NCBI GenBank assembly: GCA_002298915.1
Contig: DBML01000003.1
Location: 9,822-73,821, forward strand
Source of the DNA: Clostridium sp. UBA699
Lineage (GTDB): Bacteria > Bacillota > Clostridia > Clostridiales > Clostridiaceae
Length of the DNA stretch: 64,000 nucleotides
Direction of reading: 5' to 3'
Position numbers and translations under genes: made by a program. Positions within the stretch are counted from its first letter, which is position 1. Each line of letters starts with the position of its first letter. Below the pieces are notes generated by a model that searched no databases, was not told the origin of the DNA, and saw only the letters and a program-made list of their open reading frames with translations. Below, in pieces: positions 18,175-27,030 of this stretch.

Positions 18175-19398
18175 ATGGGACCGTTAAGTGGTATCAAAGT
18201 AGTGGACCTAACCACATATCTGGCAGCTCCCACAACCTGCAGAGTTTTGGGAGAATGGGGCGCTGAAATAATAAAAGTCGAAGCACCGAAAGGCGATCCT
18301 GCAAGAGGGCAGGGGGCGGTGTTCAACATGCCGTTCACCGATGAAGAGAACCTTGCCTTTGACGTTGCAAACATGAACAAGAGATTTGTAACCTTGAACC
18401 TGAAGACAGAACGCGGCCTTGAGGTCATGAACAGGCTGCTGGCCGATGCCGACGTATTCGTCACAAACACAAGGACGAAGGGGCTCGTGAAGCTCGGCCT
18501 CGACTACGATACTCTGAAAGAAAAATATCCGAAGCTGATTTTTGCGCAGTGCCTGGGCTACGGCGAAAACGGACCTATGAAGGATACTCCGGGATTCGAT
18601 GCAACCTGCTACATGGCCAGGGGCGGAGTCCTGGGAACAACCGTTGAACAGGGAGGCTCACCGATGAACCCTCCTAACGGCTTCGGCGACTTCCAGGTTT
18701 CCATGCTTCTAGCTGCAGGCATAAACGGAGCGCTTTTCAACAGGGAAAGGACTGGAAAGGGAGACAAGGTTACGGTAAGCCTTCAGCATTCCGCTACATT
18801 CATGCTGAGCGTCGCCATGATCTCCGCGCAGTACGGCAACAGGTACCCTAAGACAAGGAAGGAAGTCGTAAATCCTTTCAACAACTGCTACCGCACAAGA
18901 GACGGGAAGTGGGTTGTCATGTGCTGCCCTGAGTACGACAGAGACTACAACAAGATTATGAAATTACTCGGTCTTGATGATATGGTAGACAATCCGAAGT
19001 ACACTAGCTGTGCCGGGATAAATGCCGGACATCTTAACCGTGAAGTTATAGACAGGCTCGATGAAGCCATGGCTAAAATAGACAGGGCAGACCTGGTGAA
19101 GATGCTTGCAGAGAACGAGCTGCCGTGCGAATCTGCAAACGAGCCTTTAGATGTTTATGAAGACGAGCAGGTATGGGCAAACGACATTCTGGCCAAGGTG
19201 GAATATCCTTCGGGGGATAGAAATGTCCCTACCAATCCGATAATGTTCGAGTCAAATCCTGGAATCAGGCTTGAGGTTTGCGAACCGCAGGGCGCGCATA
19301 CGGAAGCCATCATGAAGGAGCTCGGCTACAGCGATGCGGCCATAAAGGAAAGCATCGAGTCAGGCGCGGTAACCGGCCTGAAACTTCTAAAAAAATAA
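18175..19398 (+). CDS. Type III (CaiB/BaiF) CoA-transferase
   Basis: 407-aa family III CoA-transferase moving CoA between carboxylic acids through an aspartyl-CoA anhydride. The N-terminus (LSGIKVVDLTTYLAAP, GAEIIKVEAPKGDPAR) and the catalytic Asp in TPGFDATCYMARGGVLG are typical. The last segment resembles what I recall of HadA (2-hydroxyisocaproate) and FldA (phenyllactate) transferases of clostridial Stickland metabolism. No 2-hydroxyacyl-CoA dehydratase genes accompany it here. In this operon it likely recycles CoA from the reduced acyl-CoA product onto fresh substrate, while the downstream ligase primes the cycle (inference). Confidence 0.9.
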   Translation: MGPLSGIKVVDLTTYLAAPTTCRVLGEWGAEIIKVEAPKGDPARGQGAVFNMPFTDEENLAFDVANMNKRFVTLNLKTERGLEVMNRLLADADVFVTNTRTKGLVKLGLDYDTLKEKYPKLIFAQCLGYGENGPMKDTPGFDATCYMARGGVLGTTVEQGGSPMNPPNGFGDFQVSMLLAAGINGALFNRERTGKGDKVTVSLQHSATFMLSVAMISAQYGNRYPKTRKEVVNPFNNCYRTRDGKWVVMCCPEYDRDYNKIMKLLGLDDMVDNPKYTSCAGINAGHLNREVIDRLDEAMAKIDRADLVKMLAENELPCESANEPLDVYEDEQVWANDILAKVEYPSGDRNVPTNPIMFESNPGIRLEVCEPQGAHTEAIMKELGYSDAAIKESIESGAVTGLKLLKK

Positions 19399-19416
19399 CA
19401 GGAAAGGGTGAAATGT

Positions 19417-20559
19417 ATGAGCTTGATTTATACAAATGAACAGAAAGAACTAATCGCTCTTGTGAAAGAGATGGCTGAAAACGAACTTAAGCCTCACGTT
19501 CAGGAAGCGGACGAAGCAGGGGAGTGCCCAAAGGAGCTTTTCAAATGGGCTTTCGACATGGGGCTGCATATGCTTGAAATACCTGAAGAGTATGGCGGAA
19601 CAGGGCTGAGCTATGAAACAACGGCTATGATCTTCGAGGAGCTTGCAAAAGTTGATGCCGGATATGCGATAACGCTTGTAACAACGTTCGTAGCCTTGAG
19701 AAACGTTATCCTTTCCGGCACTAAGGAACAGGGCCTGCATTTTGCAGACGTCATAAAGAGCGGGAATTTCGCAGCGTTCGCACTAACAGAGCCTAACGCG
19801 GGTTCAGACCCTGCCGCGATGAGAGCTACAGCCGTAAAGGATGGAGACTACTACATACTTAACGGCGCGAAGACGTTCATAACAAACGGAGCGATAGCCT
19901 CGATCATGGTAGGCTTCTTCAAGACAAGCCCGGAACTCGGAGCCAAGGGGATATCAGCATTCATAATCGATGCGGTTGAACCTGGAATAATCATAGGAAA
20001 CCACGAGAACAAGATGGGCCTCAGGCTTTCAAACACCACAGATGTCACGTTCGAGAACGTGAGGGTGCCTGCTTCCGCGATGCTGGGACCTGAAGGATCA
20101 GGCTTCAAGCTGGCGCTGAACGCGCTCAACCTTTCAAGGGCCTTCGTCGCGACTCTTGCCGTGGGAATAATGCAGAGGGCGCTCGACGAATCAGTGAAGT
20201 ACGCTAAGGAAAGAAAGCAGTTCGGCGAACCGATAATGAACTTCCAGCTGGTGCAGGGGCTCCTCGCAGACATGGCGATGAAGGTTGAAGCTTCAAGGGC
20301 CCTCGTGAACAACACGATGAGGCTGATGGACAACGGAAGCCTTGTAAGGAAAGAGGGAGCTATAACAAAATGCTTCGTATCCGACTGCGCGCAGGAGGTA
20401 ACCTCGAACGCTGTCCAGGTATTCGGAGGCTACGGCTACAGCAAGGAATACCCTGTTGAAAAGCTTATGAGGGACGTCAAGGTGTTCCAGATATTCGAAG
20501 GGGCCAACCAGATCCAGAGACTAACCATAGCAGGCTGCCTTAACAGCGAATACAAGTAA
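19417..20559 (+). CDS. Acyl-CoA dehydrogenase, short-chain/butyryl-CoA dehydrogenase-like
   Basis: 380 aa from ATG 19417 (RBS GGAAAGGG; an in-frame GTG three codons upstream is too close to it). Canonical ACAD motifs: PEEYGGTGLSYE, FALTEPNAGSDPAAM, FGEPIMNFQLVQG, VQVFGGYGYSKEYP, and the catalytic Glu in IFEGANQIQRL. It is closer to standard butyryl-CoA dehydrogenases than the first gene of the operon. Etf genes follow 16 nt downstream, so ETF is its direct electron partner. Two dissimilar dehydrogenases in one operon suggest two substrates or two steps. Confidence 0.92.
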   Translation: MSLIYTNEQKELIALVKEMAENELKPHVQEADEAGECPKELFKWAFDMGLHMLEIPEEYGGTGLSYETTAMIFEELAKVDAGYAITLVTTFVALRNVILSGTKEQGLHFADVIKSGNFAAFALTEPNAGSDPAAMRATAVKDGDYYILNGAKTFITNGAIASIMVGFFKTSPELGAKGISAFIIDAVEPGIIIGNHENKMGLRLSNTTDVTFENVRVPASAMLGPEGSGFKLALNALNLSRAFVATLAVGIMQRALDESVKYAKERKQFGEPIMNFQLVQGLLADMAMKVEASRALVNNTMRLMDNGSLVRKEGAITKCFVSDCAQEVTSNAVQVFGGYGYSKEYPVEKLMRDVKVFQIFEGANQIQRLTIAGCLNSEYK

Positions 20560-20575
20560 GATAGGAGGAAGTCAA

Positions 20576-21364
20576 ATGAACATAGTTGTTTGTGTAAAGC
20601 AGGTTCCCGACACTACAGAAATAAAGATAGATCCGGTAAAGAACACGCTAATCCGTACCGGAGTTCCCAGCATAATGAATCCTTTTGACAAGAACGCGCT
20701 GGAGCAGGCGCTAAGGCTTAAGGAAAAAACCGGAGGCACGGTAACCGCAATCTCCATGGGCCCAGACCAGGCAAAGGCTGTCCTCAGGGAAGCTCTGGCG
20801 ATGGGTGCCGACAATGCATACCTTGTCACGGACAGGGCATTCGGAGGCTCCGACACGTACGCTACAAGCTACATCCTTTCAGAGGTGATAAAGAAAATCG
20901 GACCTTTCGATGTCGTCCTTGGCGGCATACAGGCTATAGACGGGGACACCGGGCAGACAGCCTCCAGCATAGCCGAACACCTTGGCCTCAACAGGGTGAG
21001 CTACGTGCTTGACATGGATGTGGAGGACGACAAGGCGATCATAAAGAGGAAGACAGAGGAAGGCGTAGTGGTCATAGAGGCGAAGCTGCCTGTGCTTGCA
21101 ACTTCCCTGAAGGAAAGCAACAAGCCAAGGTACAGGACTATAAAGGGAGTGATGGATGCACTGAAGGCTGAAATACCTGAGATCCATTTCGCAGACCTCC
21201 CGGCGATAGATGAGACTAAGATAGGTCTCAAAGGATCTCCTACAAGGGTCAAGGCCACCTTCACCCCGAAGCGTTCCGCATCCGGCGAAGTTATGGAAGC
21301 CATTAACCCTCAGGAAACTGCTAAAGCTCTGGTGTTTAAACTGGCTGAAGCAAAATTGGTATAG
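20576..21364 (+). CDS. etfB: Electron transfer flavoprotein beta subunit
   Basis: 262 aa. EtfB signatures: MNIVVCVKQVPDTTEIKID, GGTVTAISMGP, and GGIQAIDGDTGQTASSIAEHL (split over residues about 119-139, the adenine-nucleotide/flavin region). RBS AGGAGG before ATG 20576. Pairs with the EtfA encoded 16 nt downstream to shuttle electrons to or from the two upstream acyl-CoA dehydrogenases. A second etfBA pair exists at 35510-37517. Confidence 0.95.
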   Translation: MNIVVCVKQVPDTTEIKIDPVKNTLIRTGVPSIMNPFDKNALEQALRLKEKTGGTVTAISMGPDQAKAVLREALAMGADNAYLVTDRAFGGSDTYATSYILSEVIKKIGPFDVVLGGIQAIDGDTGQTASSIAEHLGLNRVSYVLDMDVEDDKAIIKRKTEEGVVVIEAKLPVLATSLKESNKPRYRTIKGVMDALKAEIPEIHFADLPAIDETKIGLKGSPTRVKATFTPKRSASGEVMEAINPQETAKALVFKLAEAKLV

Positions 21365-21380
21365 AAGGAGGCTGTTTGTA

Positions 21381-22388
21381 ATGAATTACGAAAACTGCAA
21401 AGACGTATGGGTATTTATTGAAAGCTTCAAAGGACAGCCGAAAGACGTGGGCTTCGAGCTTCTCGGACAGGGCAGGATTCTGGCGGACGGGCTGAAGCAG
21501 GAGCTGTGCGCCGTTGTAATAGGCAAGGAAGTAGAGGTCGCGATAAAAGGCGCAGAGGAATACGGCGCAGACAAGGTGTATGTGATACAGGGTGATGAAT
21601 ACGAGGACTATTCTTCTGACGGCTACGGAAAGGCGTTCCTGGAGCTCATACACAAGTACAGCCCTAACACCATACTCATAGGCGCAACCATAAGGGGAAG
21701 GGAGCTTGGCTCGACAGTGGCGGTTGCACTGAGGACAGGCCTTACAGCAGACTGCACAGCCCTTAGCGTGGAAGAGGACACAGGAAACGTCGTATGGGAA
21801 AGGCCGGCCTTTGGAGGCAACCTGTACGCCCAGATAATTTGCGGCGACACAAGGCCGCAGATGGGAACGGTGAGGCCTAATGCGTTCAAAAAGAAGGAAA
21901 AGGACTTCAGCAACAGAGCTGAGGTAATAAGGGAGGACATAAGGGTAAGCACTAAGTCGATAGCAACGAGGATCATCGACTTCATCGCAGCAAAAAGCGA
22001 AGGCGGGATACCAGTGGAAGAAGCCGAGGTGGTTGTTTCCGGCGGAAGAGGAATGAAGAGCGCAGACAACTTCGCAATGCTCCAGGAACTTGCAGATCTC
22101 TTTGGAGGAACCGTCGGATCTTCGAGAGCTGCCGTAGATGCAGGATGGATGCCTCAGTCAAGGCAGGTAGGACAGACAGGAAAGACAGTTTCACCAAGGA
22201 TCTATATCGCGTGCGGAATCTCAGGTGCAGTGCAGCATGTCGCAGGAATGCACGAGTCTGATACCATCATAGCTATAAACAAGGATGCCTCGGCGCCGAT
22301 ATTCGAAGTTGCCGACTACTGCATAGTCGGAGACCTTTTCCAGGTGGTTCCGGCACTCATAAAAGAGCTCAGGGCTAAAAAGGAGTAA
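21381..22388 (+). CDS. etfA: Electron transfer flavoprotein alpha subunit (no ferredoxin domain)
   Basis: 335 aa, standard EtfA length. The N-terminal Rossmann-like part is followed by the FAD domain: SGGRGMKSADNFAMLQELAD, GSSRAAVDAGW, GQTGKTVSPRIYIACGISGA and INKDASAPIFEVADY (each part of the conserved C-terminal block). Unlike the EtfA at 36318 there is no Cys-rich ferredoxin extension. Partner of the adjacent EtfB. Whether this ETF bifurcates cannot be judged by eye. Confidence 0.95.
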   Translation: MNYENCKDVWVFIESFKGQPKDVGFELLGQGRILADGLKQELCAVVIGKEVEVAIKGAEEYGADKVYVIQGDEYEDYSSDGYGKAFLELIHKYSPNTILIGATIRGRELGSTVAVALRTGLTADCTALSVEEDTGNVVWERPAFGGNLYAQIICGDTRPQMGTVRPNAFKKKEKDFSNRAEVIREDIRVSTKSIATRIIDFIAAKSEGGIPVEEAEVVVSGGRGMKSADNFAMLQELADLFGGTVGSSRAAVDAGWMPQSRQVGQTGKTVSPRIYIACGISGAVQHVAGMHESDTIIAINKDASAPIFEVADYCIVGDLFQVVPALIKELRAKKE

Positions 22389-22437
22389 TTGGTGACAGAT
22401 CTTTTCGTTATACTCTTTGGAAAAAGGAGATAAAGAA

Positions 22438-24105
22438 ATGATAGATGGAATCAAAATAAACGAGAACAACAAAAGGATATACGAAGAAAAAGGCTATTGG
22501 GGAGACATGACCCTTCTGGATTGCTGGAAGGAGTCTGCAAGGAGGTTCAAAGACCGCGAGTACGTGGTTGACGACAGGGGCAGCCGCCTCACCTACGGAG
22601 AGGTAGATGAAAAGGCTGGTGCTATAGCCTCCTGCTTCCTGGAGATGGGAATCAGATCGGGAGATGTGATTTCCATCCAGATCCCCGTCTGGAGCGAATT
22701 CGTGCTTTTCACGATAGCGTGCTTCAAGGTCGGGGCTGTGATAAACCCCATAGCCATATGCTACGACGGCGAAGAGATTGCCCGCCTCATGAACAGGAGC
22801 GGCAGCAGAATTTACATCTGCCCCACCTGGCATCACGACACTGACTACGAGGAGCAGATCCTTTCAGTGAAGGAGCGGATTGAAAGTCTTGAGAACGTAG
22901 TGCTTCTGGACAACCTCAGGGAAAAGAAGAGCGGGCTGATAACGCTCAGGGAGATCCTCGCAAGGTATCAGCCGGCGGAAAGCGATGAAAGGGCCGGGAG
23001 CAACGACATAGCAGCAGTACTTTGGACTTCGGGGACAACCGGGGATTCTAAGGGAGTGATGCTGACACACAACAACATAATCTTCAGCGAAAAACACTTC
23101 AACAGGGAGCTAGGCCTCACGAAGGAAGACATAATGTTCATGCCGGCTCCGCTGAACCACGCTACGGGCTTCCACCACGGGATAATAGCACCCATGCTGA
23201 AAGGCGCGAAGGTGGTTCTTCAGTACAAGTTCAAAGGCAGAGACGCTGTTGACCTTATCAACAGCGAGAAATGCACCTACTCGATGGGCTCCACCCCCTT
23301 CATCTTCGACATAATCGATGAAATAAGGAAGGGGAAAGCATACCTTGGCTCGTTAAAATTTTATCTTTGCGGTGGCTCGCCGATACCCAGCGACATGGTG
23401 AAGAGGGCTCACGGCTACGGAATAAAGCTTTGCGAAGTATACGGCTCAACGGAAAGCGTCCCCCACGCGTTCGTAAGGCCGGAGCAAGCTTTGGCGTACA
23501 TGGGAAGCATCTCTGGGATACCCATGGAAGGAGTGGAAGTCAGGATTGTTGATGACAGCAGGAAGGACGTCCCGGCCGGAGTGATGGGCGAGGAAGCATC
23601 AAGGGGGCCCAACGTGTTTGTAGGTTATCTAAACGACAGGGCGGCCACCGATTCAGTTTTGGACGATGACGGCTGGTTCTACAGCGGCGACCTTTGCACA
23701 GGCGGAGAAAAGAACAGCATCCGCGTCATCGGACGAAAAAAGGACATGATAATAAGGGGAGGGGAGAACCTGAACTCAAACCTTATAAGCGAGTACGTAT
23801 CCACGCATCCAAAGGTGAAGGACCAGGCGGTCATCGGCATGCCCGATGAGCGACTTGGGGAGAGGATATGCGCATACGTCGTCCTGAAAAAAGGGGCGGA
23901 ATCGCTAGGGCTCGAGGAGCTGAAGCAGCACCTGAAGCAGAAGAAGGTTCCAAAGCGCTTCTGGCCTGAAAGAATCGAGATAATCGACAGCATATGGCGG
24001 ACAGACAGCGGGAAGGTAAAAAAGGGGCTGCTCAGCGAAGACCTCAGGCTGAGGATGAAGAGGGAGGAGGAACCGGGTTTTGCAGCAGCAGGAGTACGGT
24101 CCTAG
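22438..24105 (+). CDS. FadK-like AMP-forming acyl-CoA synthetase
   Basis: 555 aa from ATG 22438 (RBS AAAAGGAGA; an upstream in-frame start at 22417 lacks an RBS). ANL-superfamily ligase: carboxylate + ATP + CoA to acyl-CoA + AMP + PPi. Motifs: WTSGTTGDSKGVMLTHNN (P-loop), YGSTESVPHA (A5), YSGDL (A7), GRKKDMIIRGGEN (A8) and the catalytic Lys in TDSGKVKK (A10). Over its length it resembles E. coli FadK, an anaerobic short-chain ligase (KGYWGDMTLLDCW, PAPLNHATGFHHG). It would activate the acid reduced by this operon. Its 3' end overlaps the next gene by 26 nt. Confidence 0.9.
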   Translation: MIDGIKINENNKRIYEEKGYWGDMTLLDCWKESARRFKDREYVVDDRGSRLTYGEVDEKAGAIASCFLEMGIRSGDVISIQIPVWSEFVLFTIACFKVGAVINPIAICYDGEEIARLMNRSGSRIYICPTWHHDTDYEEQILSVKERIESLENVVLLDNLREKKSGLITLREILARYQPAESDERAGSNDIAAVLWTSGTTGDSKGVMLTHNNIIFSEKHFNRELGLTKEDIMFMPAPLNHATGFHHGIIAPMLKGAKVVLQYKFKGRDAVDLINSEKCTYSMGSTPFIFDIIDEIRKGKAYLGSLKFYLCGGSPIPSDMVKRAHGYGIKLCEVYGSTESVPHAFVRPEQALAYMGSISGIPMEGVEVRIVDDSRKDVPAGVMGEEASRGPNVFVGYLNDRAATDSVLDDDGWFYSGDLCTGGEKNSIRVIGRKKDMIIRGGENLNSNLISEYVSTHPKVKDQAVIGMPDERLGERICAYVVLKKGAESLGLEELKQHLKQKKVPKRFWPERIEIIDSIWRTDSGKVKKGLLSEDLRLRMKREEEPGFAAAGVRS

Positions 24106-24613
24106 AAGATCGAGGGAAACTAAAAAGCCAAGGGTCGCGTGCCCTGAACCTGCGTTCTTCCAGTGCGGTGAATGCGGGAATATCATCCAGGCCTACGCCT
24201 TGAACAGCAGCTCGGTTCCCGACTGCTGCGGTGAAAGGATGGAGCGGGCGGAAATTAAGGACCCTTCGGGGATATCGGAGGAGCTGCTGATAGACTACAG
24301 GATAACGGGCGGCTACAACGACAACGCGGTCCAGGTGTTCTGGGAGAAAAGGTCCGGGGATGCATCTGTCGAATGGATATACCTCAGGACGTTCAGCGGA
24401 GGGCAGATAAAATACGTTTCAAAGGAAAGCAAGACATCCTTCGTGTTCGCCCTGGCCGACGAGGATTCCTATTCATACTGCGACGAGGATCCCTGCCTTG
24501 AATGCACGTTCCGCTGCAAAAGAGGCTTCGAAATTTATGCGAAAATAAAAGAAAAGGGATTGTTCAAAATCCCTTTGGAACGCATGAGAGCCAGCTGGGA
24601 TTCCCAGCACTAA
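24080..24613 (+). CDS. Cys-rich protein with desulforedoxin-like N-terminus, unknown C-terminal domain
   Basis: 177 aa, probable TTG start at 24080 with GGAGGAA 9 nt upstream, overlapping the ligase gene by 26 nt (translational coupling). Residues 27-53 match a desulforedoxin/desulfoferrodoxin-type site: C29-x2-C32-x16-C49-C50 (FQCGECGNII...DCCGERM), expected to bind Fe or Zn in a Cys4 site. The C-terminal part (VEWIYLRTFSGGQIKYV) vaguely recalls superoxide reductase, but it lacks the His ligands (the only His is the last residue). It ends in a second cluster, C134-x4-C139-x2-C142-x3-C146. Not a known family to me; possibly a dedicated electron carrier for the operon (inference). Confidence 0.7.
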   Translation: MQQQEYGPRRSRETKKPRVACPEPAFFQCGECGNIIQAYALNSSSVPDCCGERMERAEIKDPSGISEELLIDYRITGGYNDNAVQVFWEKRSGDASVEWIYLRTFSGGQIKYVSKESKTSFVFALADEDSYSYCDEDPCLECTFRCKRGFEIYAKIKEKGLFKIPLERMRASWDSQH

Positions 24614-25491
24614 AGATTCCTCTCATTCTCGATTATATAATTTGTGAATATCTCGACCGGACGGGTGTGGTATGCCGATTTGTTGTAGCACATGTATACC
24701 TTGCGCGTATCGATCGGTATGTCGAGGGCGACCTGCTTGAGATTTTTGAACTGATCAAGGAAAGGCGTCCTGGCCGTGATGGCTGCCACAGGGGTTGTTG
24801 ACACGAGTCCGCCGATGGTGATCTCGTCATCGTATTCGTATTCGGCGTGGAGGTTGTGCTCCTTCAGGATTTTCATAATGGTTTTGCCGATCGGGATGTT
24901 CTGGCGGTAAGTTATGATGTGGCAGGTTTGGAGATCGTCCAGGTAAAGGAAATCCTTTTCTGCAAGGTGGCATTTTTTATTGACAAGCAGTATGAGCTCC
25001 TGGTACATGACCGGTATGAACTCAATATCGGGTTCGTTCTCAACGAAGGAGCCGAAGCCGATGTCGTATTTGCCGGTCTTAAGGCCAGTAATTATGTCGA
25101 GCGACATAGCATTGTATACATGGAATTTTGTTTTTGAATTCACTCTTTCAAGATAGTTGTTTATAGATGTGGGCAGGTAGTCTCCGATGATGGTAGGGAT
25201 GCAACCTATGTCGATGACGCCTCCCAGAGCGCCGGATTCTTCCTTGGCGTACTCAATACCCTTTTCGAGCTCGGTCAAGGCCGAGGAGACGTACTCGTAA
25301 AACTTCTGGCCGTATTTAGTCAGTTTGATGCTTCTCCCCTGCCTGTGGAAGAGTTCCAGGCCGAGCTCCTCCTCAAGTGAAGATATGGAACCGCTTAAAC
25401 TTGGCTGCGTTATGAACAGCTCCTTTGCAGCCTGAGTGAAATGTTCTAGTTCTGCCAGCTTCATGAAATAGTACAACTGATTTAAATTCAT
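24610..25491 (-). CDS. LysR-family transcriptional regulator (CynR/CysB-like)
   Basis: 293 aa from ATG 25491 (complement), with GGGG 7 nt upstream. N-terminal LysR winged helix: LNQLYYFMKLAELEHFTQAA, ITQPSLSGSISSLEEELG. The C-terminal periplasmic-binding-like effector domain includes GALGGVIDIGCIPTI. It converges on the acyl-CoA reductase operon, stops overlapping by 4 nt (CTAA), and is divergent from the first MFS gene across an operator. It probably senses the transported acid or its CoA ester (inference). Confidence 0.9.
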   Translation of the reverse strand: MNLNQLYYFMKLAELEHFTQAAKELFITQPSLSGSISSLEEELGLELFHRQGRSIKLTKYGQKFYEYVSSALTELEKGIEYAKEESGALGGVIDIGCIPTIIGDYLPTSINNYLERVNSKTKFHVYNAMSLDIITGLKTGKYDIGFGSFVENEPDIEFIPVMYQELILLVNKKCHLAEKDFLYLDDLQTCHIITYRQNIPIGKTIMKILKEHNLHAEYEYDDEITIGGLVSTTPVAAITARTPFLDQFKNLKQVALDIPIDTRKVYMCYNKSAYHTRPVEIFTNYIIENERNL

Positions 25492-25515
25492 ATGCACACC
25501 CCGTTCAACAAATAT

Positions 25516-25536
25516 TTCACGATTGTATTTCGTGAA
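25516..25536. promoter_or_regulatory. Palindromic LysR-type operator
   Basis: Perfect TTCACGA-N7-TCGTGAA in the 111-nt divergent region between the LysR gene and the first MFS gene; with one bulged base the arms extend to about 11 bp (AATATT/AATATT). Fits a LysR T-N11-A-type site. Confidence 0.6.
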
Positions 25537-25602
25537 TATTATAACATGTTACGAAATCAAATACCAATTACTATTCTTAATTATTAAATAGGAGGAAAAA
25601 TT

Positions 25603-26904
25603 ATGGAAAATAATTTGAGCTTAAAAGCAGTCGCCAAGAGAACCAACGTGCGATGGGGAGTAGCAGCGACACTTTCACTGTCCTATATGATCATGTTCCT
25701 TGGAAGAACGGTCTTCTCCGTATCAGGACCATCCATAATGAAGGAGTTCGGTTGGACTTCAACCCAGTTCGGATATGCATCCACTGCATTCTTCGTAGGC
25801 TACATGATAACCATGATACCGTCAGGCGCAATCGCCGACAAATACGGAGCTACGAAGGTGCTCGTGGTGAGCCTTCTGCTTTCAGGACTGTTCACGTTCC
25901 TTACCCCGGTTGTGGGATTATCAATAGGACTCATGCTTTTCATACGTGCACTCGAAGGCGTTGCTCAGGGCTGCATAGTTCCTGGAGCCATGTCAAACCT
26001 CACAAGGTGGATTCCAAAGAAGGAGTCCGGCATAGCCTGCGGACTTGTCCAGGCAGGCTGCCCGCTTGGCTCGGCTATCAACATGTACCTCGCAGCAGCC
26101 CTGCTGCCTATACTTGGCTGGAAGAAGCTGTTCTTCGTTTATGCCATCTTCTTCCCGATCTGGTGCATAGTATGGTTCCTTGTAGGAAAATCAGATCCTT
26201 CACAGCACCCTAGGGTAAACCAGGAAGAGCTCGATTACATCAAGCAGCAGGATTCAACCCAGATAGCAGTAAACAACAGCGACATAACAAAGAAGGACGT
26301 TCTCAGCACCCCGGCGGTATGGCTCATGGCGTTGTCTTACGGATGCGCGACATACATGTACTTCTTCTGCACAACCTGGCTTCCAAACTACTTCATATTA
26401 GGGCGCGGAATGAAGATCAGCGCCGGAGCAGTGCCATACATCGTTGGCTTCTTCACTTACTTCATCGGCGGATTCGTAGCGGATGCAGCTTCAAGAAAGT
26501 TCGGCGACAAAATAGGACGAAAGCTTGTTCAGATTGTGGGAATGACAGGCGCAGCTGTACTCATATTCATAGGAGCAAACGTGGCAGACCCTACTGCGGT
26601 AATAGCAGCTGTTTCACTGTCGTATGGCTTCCTTTGCCTGACAATGGGCGGATACTTCTCGGTAGCTCCTTCCATATGCCGCTCGATGGCAGGGGTATAT
26701 TCAGGACTCCAGGGAGTAATAGGCGCAATAGCAGGAATACTTGCACCTACAGTAACCGGAATAGTGGTTGACATGGGGCTAGGAGCAGGTGCGACAAAAG
26801 CGGTTGCATACGGATATGCGCTCTGGATATGCGCAGCCCTCTGCATAATAGGTTCCCTGCTGGCCTTTTTCGCAAAGCTTGAACCAGTTCAGCATAAAGC
26901 GTAG
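25603..26904 (+). CDS. MFS transporter, anion:cation symporter (ACS) type
   Basis: 433 aa, 12 predicted membrane segments. ACS-subfamily features: RTVFSVSGPSIMKEFGWTS, then GYMITMIPSGAIADKYGATK (TM2 and the GxxxDRxG-like loop), and WIPKKESGIACGLVQAG. Relatives import organic anions such as hexuronates, galactonate or aromatic acids. RBS AGGAGGAA before ATG 25603. Under divergent LysR control beside the CoA-ligase operon, so import of that operon's carboxylate is the simplest reading. Confidence 0.88.
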   Translation: MENNLSLKAVAKRTNVRWGVAATLSLSYMIMFLGRTVFSVSGPSIMKEFGWTSTQFGYASTAFFVGYMITMIPSGAIADKYGATKVLVVSLLLSGLFTFLTPVVGLSIGLMLFIRALEGVAQGCIVPGAMSNLTRWIPKKESGIACGLVQAGCPLGSAINMYLAAALLPILGWKKLFFVYAIFFPIWCIVWFLVGKSDPSQHPRVNQEELDYIKQQDSTQIAVNNSDITKKDVLSTPAVWLMALSYGCATYMYFFCTTWLPNYFILGRGMKISAGAVPYIVGFFTYFIGGFVADAASRKFGDKIGRKLVQIVGMTGAAVLIFIGANVADPTAVIAAVSLSYGFLCLTMGGYFSVAPSICRSMAGVYSGLQGVIGAIAGILAPTVTGIVVDMGLGAGATKAVAYGYALWICAALCIIGSLLAFFAKLEPVQHKA

Positions 26905-26936
26905 AATATTAATAATAACTGTTGAGTGGACATCAT

Positions 26937-26970
26937 GGCAGTGCTGTTTTTGAGGACAGTGCTGCCTTTT
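26937..26970 (+). terminator. Weak terminator or attenuator between tandem MFS genes
   Basis: GGCAGTGCTGT / ACAGTGCTGCC 11-bp stem (two G-U pairs), 8-nt loop, then only TTTT. Probably partial readthrough into the second MFS gene. Confidence 0.45.
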
Positions 26971-27030
26971 CGGGGGAAAGATTGTCAACAAAATAACGAA
27001 GTTTCGCGAAAAAAATCGGGAGGGATATAT

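Noticed and set aside
18175..19398. Part of a 2-hydroxyacyl-CoA dehydratase (had/fld) pathway
   Set aside because: The transferase is HadA/FldA-like, but no dehydratase or activator gene is present anywhere in the window.
16901..24613. Carnitine (cai) operon
   Set aside because: CoA-transferase, ligase, ACAD and Etf functions are shared, but there is no CaiT or CaiD, the ligase resembles FadK more than CaiC, and the first ACAD is not CaiA-like by eye.
26926..27030. Longer N-terminus for the second MFS protein
   Set aside because: The extra 35 residues are encoded through a terminator-like hairpin and lack transporter character; GTG 27031 has GGGAGGG.
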